From Leishmania martiniquensis (taxonomy: Eukaryota > Euglenozoa > Kinetoplastea > Trypanosomatida > Trypanosomatidae), in NCBI RefSeq assembly GCF_017916325.1, contig NC_090164.1:343501-407500 (forward strand): DNA of 64,000 nt. The letters are read 5' to 3'. The translations under genes were made by a program, and so were the position numbers. A model generated the notes under the pieces. It worked only from the letters and a program-made list of their open reading frames with translations, was not told where the DNA came from and ran no database searches. This document shows positions 41,640-49,955 of the stretch, one piece after another (the first letter of the stretch is position 1; each line of letters begins with the position of its first letter).

Positions 41640-41641
41640 CC

Positions 41642-42694
41642 ATGCAAATGATGCGTGCCGTCACCCTGAAGGGGTTTGGAGACACGGACATGCTCCAAAT
41701 CTCCCGCATACCCAAGGCCTTCATCACCCGCGGGAGGGACCTCCTCATCAAGGTGTGCGCGGCTGGTGTCAACCGCGCCGACGCGGCTCAGCGCCACGGC
41801 CACTATTCCCCACCAAAGGGCTGTAGCGAGGTCATGGGGCTGGAGGTGTCGGGCATTGTTGAGCAGGTCGGGGCCGATGTGAGGGACTTCAAGGAGGGCG
41901 ACAAGGTGATGGCGCTGCTGCCGGGCGGCGGTTACGCCGAGTATGCCGTGGCACACGAGGGCAGTGTCATGCACATCCCGACAGGTTACTCCTTCATCGA
42001 GGCGGCGGCGATTCCAGAGGCGTTTCTCACAGCGTGGCATGCGCTCCAGTACCACGGTAACTGTCGCAAGGGCCAGCACGTCCTTATCCACGCCGGAGCG
42101 AGCGGCGTCGGCACGGCGGCGGCGCAAATAGTCGAGAAGTACTTCCAAGCCACCGCCGTCACCACATCCTCGGAGTCCAAGGTGGAAGTCTGCAAGAACT
42201 TCGCAAGTGTCAACCTTTCTCGCACCCCAGATGAGACTGGCATGTGCTTCGCTCCAAAGGTGAAGAACCTTCTTGGCGAGGGCGCTATCAATCTCGTCCT
42301 GGAGTCTGTCTTCGGCGGATCGTACATCTCCGAGGATGCGGCAGTGCTGGCGAAGGACGGCCGCATCGTCGTGCTCGCCTTTATGGGCGGTGCAAAAGTG
42401 CACCTTAACTGCCTTCCCCTCCTTCGGCAGCGCGCGCACATCATTTTCTCGAAGCTTCGCTGCCAGTCGGCTGACTACAAGGAGAGCCTCGTAGACACCT
42501 TTTCGAAGGAAGTCATCCCCTACATGAATGGGCGGGTGATTGTGCCGGTGGCCAACAAGACATACCCGCTAGAGGAGGTCGCGCAGGCGCACGCGCGACT
42601 AGAAGACAGCAAGACGTGGGGTAAGATCGTGCTAACGGTCAACAACCATCTGACGACGAACTCGGTGAAACGGATGCCTATGGCAGAAGCGTAG
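41642..42694 (+). CDS. Quinone oxidoreductase, PIG3-like (zinc-free MDR family)
   Basis: A 350-residue medium-chain dehydrogenase/reductase. These enzymes use NADPH to reduce quinones or other activated carbonyls. The N-terminal GroES-like part has the family pattern around GVNRADAAQRHGHY and EVMGLEVSG. The Rossmann fold carries the NADPH-binding glycine motif GASGVG (about 157-162). The catalytic zinc ligands of alcohol dehydrogenases are not evident, as in the quinone reductase/PIG3 branch. Length matches the family. No targeting signal is clear, so it is probably cytosolic. The first ATG of the conserved part is 41642; ATGs at 41648 and 41651 also fit. The frame extends 219 bases upstream without family-like sequence. 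Confidence 0.9.
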   Translation: MQMMRAVTLKGFGDTDMLQISRIPKAFITRGRDLLIKVCAAGVNRADAAQRHGHYSPPKGCSEVMGLEVSGIVEQVGADVRDFKEGDKVMALLPGGGYAEYAVAHEGSVMHIPTGYSFIEAAAIPEAFLTAWHALQYHGNCRKGQHVLIHAGASGVGTAAAQIVEKYFQATAVTTSSESKVEVCKNFASVNLSRTPDETGMCFAPKVKNLLGEGAINLVLESVFGGSYISEDAAVLAKDGRIVVLAFMGGAKVHLNCLPLLRQRAHIIFSKLRCQSADYKESLVDTFSKEVIPYMNGRVIVPVANKTYPLEEVAQAHARLEDSKTWGKIVLTVNNHLTTNSVKRMPMAEA

Positions 42695-43994
42695 CCCGCG
42701 CACCGCACAAACACCGCAAAAGAACGTGCTGCTTTGGCAGTGAGCGTGCGCTGTGAGCGAGAAGAAAAGGGGATGAACGGGGTGAGGGCGGAGGGTGAAG
42801 GATGGGGAGAAGGTGGGGACCGCAGATGCGCGTTGCTCCGCGCCATCCGCAAGTTTTATGGCGGATCCTCAAAGTGGTCGGCTCCTTTGTGCGCCCTAGG
42901 GTCTCTGGTCCCTCCTCGCCACGTGGTGTCCGCGCAGCTAAAGAAGAGTACAGCCTACAGCGCGCAACTCATCAGGCTTTCACAGTGAGTGTGGGCATGA
43001 GGCACGCATGCCGTCGAAGCGTCGCTCGCGCGCATCATTGACTCAGGCCCGCTTCTCTCTCCCACTTCCACGCCTCACTCTCCCTTCCGATCTAGCCAGG
43101 TCACTCTCCGAAGCGGCGCCTGCTCCCCCCAGCCTACGCTTCCGTAACCCCCCTTCCCCCCAAAATCTGAAGAAGCGGCGCGACTCACCTCATCCTTCTC
43201 TCCCGGGGCTCATCTGAGACTCTATGTGTGTCTGTCTGTCTCTCTCTGTGTGTACGTGAGATCGTATGTGTTTCCTCTCTTCCTTTTCTCGATGGACAAC
43301 TATCGTCGACGACGTCGTACGCGCAGCCTAATCCTTCCGCCTCTTCACGGCCTCCTGTTGGATGTGTTGTGTACGGTGCTCTATCACATTCCCATATCTG
43401 CACTTGTATGCGCCGCCGCTACTGCCACGACTCGGCGCCCTCCATCCCTCTTTTCTCTGTGAGCTCCGCCATGCCCCGTGTAGTGCAGCTCCTGTAGAAG
43501 TGGAGGAGGTGGCGCACACGCACACACACACAGACACACACGCAGACAGAGAGAAAAACCAAAGGAGAGCATCCGGTCACCGTACGACATAAAAAACGAT
43601 TGCACTACCCGCAGGGCGTCACACTCACTTGGGTGGCGCTCGAGACGCTGAGGGCGACTTGGAGCGCTCGCGGGGTCAAGAAAGCAGAGGGGCCTGGTGG
43701 TGGCCCCTGGAGGGGGGTGCTGAAGGCAGCCACCACGGCCCGGTCTGCACGAATCGATGCCCCCCTCTGAAGCGAGCGATGCCATCTACATAGCGTCTCG
43801 CCTCGTCTCGCCTCTTCCGGATACATGTGCGTTTCCTCCCTGACGTCGCACAGGCTGCACCTCTCTCTTCTCCCTTCCGAAGAGCACGCGAGATTCTGAG
43901 CAATAGACGTAAGCTGTCAGCGATCATCTCTCTTATGGTTCACCGGCACGAGGCTGAACGGGCCGTTGATAGCAGCTTGCGTGTCGGCACGTGT

Positions 43995-44067
43995 CTGCCT
44001 CTGCTCCCACTCTCTCCTCTTCCTCCCTCCTTTCTCCCTGTTTCCGCGGCTGCTGTATTGGATGCAG
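43995..44067 (+). promoter_or_regulatory. Predicted trans-splice acceptor for the 44335 gene
   Basis: A TC-rich tract at 43995-44045 is followed by AG 44066-44067, about 270 bases before the ATG. Pattern-based. Confidence 0.35.
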
Positions 44068-44223
44068 CTGAGTGTATGGAGTGCAGATGCCGCGCAGGTC
44101 GTTCAACGGTAGGCACCACTGCGAAGCCCATCCTAAGCACTTCTTCCCCCCTCCGCCTTTCCAACCCTGTATCCCTTTCCGCACGCGCGAGCCGCGTCCA
44201 TTCAGGGTCAGAAACCTCGAGGT

Positions 44224-44263
44224 GCTTGGCTCTAGGCAGAGGCGCTTGGCTCTAGGCAGAGGC
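44224..44263. repeat. 20-base perfect tandem duplication
   Basis: The unit GCTTGGCTCTAGGCAGAGGC occurs twice in a row, about 70 bases upstream of the next start codon. Confidence 0.9.
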
Positions 44264-44334
44264 GCTTTATCCTCCCTTAACTTGGTGAGGAGTAACGGCG
44301 AGGGGCCTCTGGTGTACGCACGGTCACTCTAATA

Positions 44335-46494
44335 ATGCCGCTGTCCGCAACGCTGTTTAGCCTAAGGCCCGCCTCGTCCCGCGGGGCGCGATGGCATTCG
44401 CTTTGCCGTCGACTGCGGCATCTCCGCCAGACGAACCGGGCAGCTGAGGAGCAGCTACGTGAGCGCCGGCGTCTCCAGCATCTTCTGCGGGAGGAGCAGC
44501 GTGGCGCTGGCGCCACCGGTGGCAGCAGCAGCGGCGCGTCAGCGCCGCGAGCGGCCGCAGCGGAGCTACACGCCCCTCAATTGCTGCCCAGGAACGATGC
44601 CCTCGAGGCCGCCATAGCGCTGTCTATTAGCGAGAATCGAGATGCCCGCACGGATCTCGAGTTGGTGCGGCGCCTGGTGAACAGCACCCTGCTTTCTCTT
44701 GCCTCCCCGGTGGACCAGCGATGGGACCCGTACGACGTGAAACCGCAGGTCTTCGCGTTGGATAACTACATAGCGTTGCCCGTCTTCACATCCCTCGACT
44801 ACCTGCGGCTGTTTTGCCAGCGCTTCGGGCTGACGGTGCGCGACCCGAGTGGGGTTGTATGGGCGTCCGGCTCAAGCACCACGGCCTCCGCTGGTAGCGA
44901 TTTCTCTACTATAGGCTTGCTGCCCGACGCGCTCCTCCAGAGTGAGTGGTGGAGGCAGCGCCAACAGCAGCAGCAGCAGCAAGCGCGACCCCCCAGCGAG
45001 GTCACCGCGCCGTTGGCGGTCTCGCAGGAGGGGCGCTCAGGTCGAGAAACGGGTGCGAAGGCGGCGCCGGCTGACAGCGAACAAACACCAAAATATGGCA
45101 GCACTGGCGTGGCCGCAACCGCGGTAGAGCACATAATCCCTGACCTCTTTCCTGCCAGCGACGCGGCGCACGCAGCGCCTCCCGCACCACTGGACGACAC
45201 CCCCATCGATCCAGAGGCGCTCTTCGACACAACGCTGATGTGCGGCACGGTGGAGGCGGACGGTGGCGCACTGAATGCGTCACGTGCGAAGCGCCGAGTA
45301 GCCCCGGTGAAGGAGGCGGCGCGCTCTCGTGTGCTAAATCATCCACGTCGTGGCGAAGGTAAAGCAAGGGGTATCGACCGCAAGCGGGCGTCGTCAAAGC
45401 GCCGCAGAGCCCACGGACAGCGGCTTTGTAAGCGACCCCAGGCGGCAGCTGGAACATCGGGGGCAGCCGCGCCGCATGGGGAGCGTGCAGCGGGGGTGGA
45501 GTCGGCGAAGACTGCTGTCGATGAGGCGAAGGCAGCGTACTGGGAGTCCGTCGCCCAGACCGCGCCTTTTCGACTGAAGCAGGCCACCCCGCTTCCCATG
45601 TTTGGGCCTTTCCTGCACCCATTCCTGGTCGGCTACTTCGCCGATGTCTCCACCCTGCTGCATAACGCCTCCATCGTGCCGGAGAAGGTGGATATCGTGC
45701 TGAATCCTGCCTCTCCCTTGGAGTTCGTGCTGGCGCGGGCGGCGACGGACCGTGTGCTGCACAAAGAGCAGCTACTCCATCACGCCTATCTGAGGGTCGA
45801 GAAGGAGCTGCAGCGCGAGTTTAGCCTCTTCTTTGCTGCCTGCTGCCCAGAAGTCATCTCCGCCTCCAGCGCGTGCGTCCCATTGCCGATGAATGCGGAC
45901 GAAGTGAGCGCGGCATGGAAGGCCTCTGAGCGCCCCGTCAGCAACCGTCGCCGACGTACAGAAGCCGCGGCTGCGTCGCTGAACGAGCTGCAGGCTTACC
46001 GGGAGCGAACGCGGCTGCTTCGCGAAGCGGAGTACCGCAACGGGGTCGCCTACGAGCTTGTTCTTCTCATTCGGAGCACCTCGATGGGGGAGACGTTTGC
46101 AAAGATGCAGCATGCTAAGCACCAGTCGGCCCTGATGGGCCACACGGATCTGGATGTGCTGCCCGAGTTTGTCGCTGCTCCACATGTGCGCGAGATGGCA
46201 CACCGCTTTTACGATGGAGCCAGCGAGCGAGAGAGGAGGATGGCGTGGGAGGCAATCGCTGCTCGGCAGCAGCGAAGTGCGGACGCCATGTTGCTTGGCG
46301 GTGCCGCTACGGAGAAGGACGGCGAGGCCGTAGCAGAGGGTTCTGGGAAAATGGGCGTCTTTGTGCGGCGAGGAGCACGTCACACCATCAATGTGGCTCA
46401 GCCACCGGACTCCTTTTTCCACGCTCCCGAGAACACCTACACGGAGGCGCACGCTGTCTTCACGGAGGACCTCAAGGTCAATCGCGGACAGTGA
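44335..46494 (+). CDS. Predicted mitochondrial protein with SseB-like features and a UIM-like motif
   Basis: A 719-residue protein. The first ~40 residues are rich in Arg, Leu and Ser and free of acidic residues, like a mitochondrial import sequence. Residues 90-100 (LEAAIALSISE) fit the ubiquitin-interacting-motif pattern: Leu90, Ala93, Ser97 and Glu100. Two ordered regions follow, separated by a basic low-complexity stretch (about 210-400). The first (about 130-180) contains LPVFTSLDYLRLF, reminiscent of the N-terminal SseB domain. The second (about 420-520) contains a VLNPASPLEFVL stretch near 455-466, reminiscent of NPGS-type strands in SseB proteins. I infer an SseB-like fold with moderate doubt. 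Localisation and any ubiquitin link are unproven, and the two signals conflict. The start is the first ATG after a stop-rich leader. Confidence 0.85.
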   Translation: MPLSATLFSLRPASSRGARWHSLCRRLRHLRQTNRAAEEQLRERRRLQHLLREEQRGAGATGGSSSGASAPRAAAAELHAPQLLPRNDALEAAIALSISENRDARTDLELVRRLVNSTLLSLASPVDQRWDPYDVKPQVFALDNYIALPVFTSLDYLRLFCQRFGLTVRDPSGVVWASGSSTTASAGSDFSTIGLLPDALLQSEWWRQRQQQQQQQARPPSEVTAPLAVSQEGRSGRETGAKAAPADSEQTPKYGSTGVAATAVEHIIPDLFPASDAAHAAPPAPLDDTPIDPEALFDTTLMCGTVEADGGALNASRAKRRVAPVKEAARSRVLNHPRRGEGKARGIDRKRASSKRRRAHGQRLCKRPQAAAGTSGAAAPHGERAAGVESAKTAVDEAKAAYWESVAQTAPFRLKQATPLPMFGPFLHPFLVGYFADVSTLLHNASIVPEKVDIVLNPASPLEFVLARAATDRVLHKEQLLHHAYLRVEKELQREFSLFFAACCPEVISASSACVPLPMNADEVSAAWKASERPVSNRRRRTEAAAASLNELQAYRERTRLLREAEYRNGVAYELVLLIRSTSMGETFAKMQHAKHQSALMGHTDLDVLPEFVAAPHVREMAHRFYDGASERERRMAWEAIAARQQRSADAMLLGGAATEKDGEAVAEGSGKMGVFVRRGARHTINVAQPPDSFFHAPENTYTEAHAVFTEDLKVNRGQ

Positions 46495-46824
46495 CCGGGA
46501 AGGCGCGAGAGCGTGACCATGCTGCCAGGAGAGGAGGCCTCCCTCCAACGCTCCTGTGCGACCGCCTCTCGAGCGGCCTTGATGGCCATGGGGGACATGA
46601 CCTTCGTGTAGAGCTCGCCTTGTGTTTCTCCTTTGCTCACAGAGATCGATGAAGCGTCAATAACCCGACCCTGCCCCCAACTCCCATGACTAGGCACTCC
46701 GCACGCACGTATACGCGTATACAGGGCGCCCGACTGGAGGGCTGGCAGCTCTGGAAGAGGCGCTCGCTGGTGGCTACAGAGACGATACGGGGCCCTGGTA
46801 TGGTGAGGAGAGCTCGGAGGATGT

Positions 46825-46845
46825 GGGGGGTGGGTGGGTGGGGGG
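46825..46845 (+). other. Potential G-quadruplex with single-T loops
   Basis: Four G-runs (6, 3, 3 and 6 bases) separated by single T bases, on the sense strand in the presumed UTR between two genes. Confidence 0.78.
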
Positions 46846-47374
46846 CATGTGTGACGCACGGATACTGTCAGACTCACATTCTGGGGTGCCGTGCCTCGGA
46901 GGTACCACGACAAATTTTGTTCTCGCTTCTGCACATCTAAGCGATAGGGCGCTGATAGCCCTCCCTCCTTCCCTCCCCCTCTCCTCATCAGTCTCTGTGT
47001 GCAAGGCGCTCCTGGTGTGCATATGCGGGGCTTCGTAAGCCCTCCGCATTGGCTGTGCCGGCATTGCCTCCTCTTTGCACAGCGAACTGACGGCGCGTTT
47101 TGTGACGTCACTCTCCGCTTTCATGACTCTCCACTGCGCTTCTCGCGTCCTCTTTTTTTTCTTCAATCTTACGCTCTCCCCCTCTCTGCTTGCGCTCCGT
47201 GCGGCTGTACCTTGGATGCGACACACACACACACACACTTCAACATTTGCCCATTGCCCACAACACATTCGCCGGGGTTTCCACTGAATATCGCACACTC
47301 AAGGGAACGCACACGTTCACGCGCGCATCAGCTCGGTCTATTGAACTCGCGATTCGGGGTAGAGGTGTCGCCAC

Positions 47375-47411
47375 ATCTTCCACCCTCTTTTTTCTTTTCT
47401 GCGCTCTCTAG
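47375..47411 (+). promoter_or_regulatory. Predicted trans-splice acceptor for the 47605 gene
   Basis: A T/C-rich tract at 47378-47400 is followed by AG 47410-47411, about 194 bases before the ATG. A clean example of the expected signal. Confidence 0.5.
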
Positions 47412-47604
47412 CAGCTCCTCAGCCGGTGCTCCTCCGCACAAGCCTCGAACCACTTCTCCTTGCAAACGTCTCAGCGGCGGAAGGAGGCCCTTCTCGCAGT
47501 ACCTCCATACCTCTTCGGGCTCTGTCCTGAATTGGCTTGCGAGCCCCGGCAGCCTCATCATAGAACCTCCCCCCCAAACGCACACACACGCAGATTGCGT
47601 TCGA

Positions 47605-48198
47605 ATGGCAACAGAGGAGTACAGTAAGCTGGTCTCCGAGCAGCGCCTTTCCCCGGCAGCGGAGGAGGACCTGGTGCAGCGACTTTACTACCGGCAGATG
47701 AAGCTGTTGGCGCAGCGCGAGGAAGAGCGTCGCGTCACCCTGGAACGTACACGTGCGCAGATGCAGAAACATATATCAAAGGAGGAGGAGAATCACCTTG
47801 TGAGCCGCATGTATGATCAGCAGCTGGAGCGCCTTGCTAACTCGAGGGCCGAGCGCGATCGAAGGGTGGAGGAGGAGGTGCACAAGAGGGATAGGAAGAT
47901 GGACCCCAGCGAGATCGATGACCAGGTGCGGCGAATGTACGAGGAGGAGCGAAAGAAAAGCCGGGCGCGGCGTGAGGAACTGAACTCGCGCTACATGCCG
48001 ACCGCAGAGCCAAAGAAAATTGGGAAGAAAGAGCTACAGGCGTCGGTGGAGCGCCTCTCACACGTTGACTGGGAGAAGCGTGACGAGGAGCTCTTCAAGA
48101 AGTACGTCTACCCGTACGACCCAAAGACGACGACGATCTCTCGTGACGACGAGCAGGCGATGGCGGACCGCCTTTCGACGACGAAGGGGACCGGCTAA
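47605..48198 (+). CDS. Small highly charged protein of five ~42-residue repeats
   Basis: A 197-residue, strongly charged, probably all-helical protein. It is built from five repeats marked by V-x-R-[LM]-[YS] (third copy V-R-R, last copy Met for Val) at 24-28, 66-70, 108-112, 148-152 and 187-191, giving spacings of 42, 42, 40 and 39 residues. Each marker is preceded by a short acidic lead (S-x-E-E-like) and followed by an Arg/Glu-rich helix. There is no signal peptide or membrane segment. I do not recognise a named family. Repetitive charged helices are common in trypanosomatid cytoskeletal and flagellar proteins, which makes such a role plausible only. The ATG at 47605 is chosen because the ~200 codons before it have UTR-like composition. 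Confidence 0.82.
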   Translation: MATEEYSKLVSEQRLSPAAEEDLVQRLYYRQMKLLAQREEERRVTLERTRAQMQKHISKEEENHLVSRMYDQQLERLANSRAERDRRVEEEVHKRDRKMDPSEIDDQVRRMYEEERKKSRARREELNSRYMPTAEPKKIGKKELQASVERLSHVDWEKRDEELFKKYVYPYDPKTTTISRDDEQAMADRLSTTKGTG

Positions 48199-49955
48199 TC
48201 TGCCCTACCACTGTCTCTTCCCCCTTCTGTCAGCGATAGTGAGGAGCATACGCTTACGGCCGTATTTTTTTTTGCGCGTTGCTAGGGGAGGGGCTATGAG
48301 CGGAGGAATGGCGGGAAGACCTGCGACTGCTGAAAGAGTCTCGGCACCTGGACCCACCACCTCCTCTCCCTCTGGGACCTCCACTGCAGCTAGGGGTGCC
48401 GCTTCTCTCGGCCCACTTTTCGCATAGGGTGACGCCCCCGGCCACCGGCGCGTAGGCTCGCGCGCTTTCTCTCTTGGTCCTGCCATGGGCTCGCTGGCGA
48501 CTGTCTGTTTCACTAGACATATTTTCTGCGTCTTACCTCTAGGCAAGTGTGCCGTCGGTGCTTCTTCCCGGGCGCGCCCTCCTCTTTTGCGGCGTTGCGG
48601 TGGCTGTCGTCGTTGCCACTGTTTGGCTAGATTCGGCCCCCACCCGCTCTGCCCCTCGCCTGCTCTTCGAAAGACAGGAGAGGGGGATTGGGGAGGGATG
48701 TGGAGGATGAGGGGACACCGCGCTGCGATGTAAAGCATGTACAATGGCTCTGAGGCGCCTTTATATCTTTAGTGCTAATAGGAAGAGAAGTGGGATGGCC
48801 AAGCGTTCTCGTTGAGTGCGCGTCCGCCTCCGGGCTTCGGGTGCTGCCGGCAGCGGAGAGAGGGCGGAGGCGATGTGTCATATTTTCGTGCCTTGCCGCT
48901 TCCGCCAGCTCGCCCGTGAGAGCCCTCGCGGGACTGGCCAATGACAGGCGACAGCGATCGAGAACGAACGGAACACGAAGAAGAGGCTGCACCCGGTGAT
49001 CCTCCAACGGAAAGACACAGTAGTTGCTCGCCCTTTTTCACCACGCTTGCGTTTGCCTCACGATGCTCGTTGCCCGCCACCACCACCACCACTTATCACC
49101 CTTCCATGGTCAACCGTCCTCGCGGGTCTGGACTGTCGTGCGCGCTACGCTGCCCTTAAAGCGAAAGCTCTTGAAAGCGGGGGCGAGGTGCAGAATACCA
49201 GCACTACCTCCCTCCCCACTATCACCACCACACGCGCTCTCGCCCCTCCAGCCTGCTGTGGAGCCGCTGTTTCTGGGCAGCTATCTGAGTTTGCGAGATG
49301 GCGTCCGTCGCGGTGCACCTGAGCAACACGGAAGAGCGTGTACCTTGAGCTTTGCATATGAGCCTCTCACACCCGCATTATCCGCCCGCATCCCTTTCCT
49401 TTTCCTCTCGACATGCCGACGCCCACCGCCCCCCTGAAGCGTAGAGAAAGGCTTTGCGCCAAACGCCTGCGTCGTGTGCGTGTGTCTCTGCTGCTCTCCG
49501 GTGTGCAACAATACACTCACAGCTCCAACGCAGCTCACGACCCGCTCACCAAACGCCCTCGCTAGAACACACCGACGTGAAACCTCCACACTTGCATTGA
49601 AGCGTGCGAGAGAGAGGGGAAGAGAGAGCGTCGTTACACTTGGCTCTTGGATTGCCTTCGCCCTCACAAACATACGCCCCCCTCTCTCCCTATCCCCGTT
49701 CTGGACGTTTCACTGCTTTCAATCTTTGATGCCGTTGTCGAATCGTCGACCGGGCACAGATCTATCATTGCTGCTTTGGCCGATTGCGCCTCCTTACGGG
49801 GAGCGCACGCCTGCCCTGCGGCAGCCCAGCCAATCGTATTATCCCCCCACCCACGGGCACTGGTCACAGCTGTGTGCGAAGAGCGCCCGCCACCCGTTGC
49901 TCACGTGACTTTTGTCGACTTTTTTTTCCTCTTTGCTGGCGCCTTCTGCCGCCCA
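48199..49955. other. Intergenic region
   Basis: About 1.8 kb, mixed GC-rich and TC-rich, without a convincing gene. The frame of the next gene is open from 49647 but has no ATG before 49956. A T-rich tract lies immediately before that ATG (49919-49930). Confidence 0.5.

Larger units (their letters stand above)
38882..41641. other. Long intergenic region, GC-rich core
   Basis: About 2.8 kb, the second largest gap here. Its middle (about 39690-40900) is GC-rich and not pyrimidine-skewed, unlike other gaps. It carries G-rich runs at 39427-39456 and 40509-40526 and a CA repeat at 40943-40969. No reading frame has a convincing start, length and composition. Part of it may be a decayed SIDER-type element. 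Confidence 0.4.
42695..44334. other. Intergenic region
   Basis: About 1.6 kb with CA/GT-rich (43500-43550) and TC-rich stretches and a 20-base tandem duplication at 44224-44263. No gene is convincing. Confidence 0.5.
46495..47604. other. Intergenic region with a strong G4 motif
   Basis: About 1.1 kb. It holds a G-quadruplex motif at 46825-46845, a (CA)n run at 47222-47238 and TC-rich tracts at 47150-47190 and 47375-47400. No gene is convincing, although the frame of the next gene stays open from 46999. Confidence 0.5.

Noticed and set aside
43827..44255. 142-codon plus-strand frame between the oxidoreductase and the SseB-like gene
   Set aside because: It crosses a polypyrimidine tract and the region of the tandem duplication, and its residues are UTR-like.
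46999..47604. Upstream extension of the 42-residue repeat protein
   Set aside because: The sequence is TC-rich with a CA repeat and contains the best splice acceptor pattern, so it is UTR.
49647..49955. TTG-initiated extension of the CNB protein
   Set aside because: There is no ATG, and the composition is UTR-like with a T tract just before the ATG at 49956.
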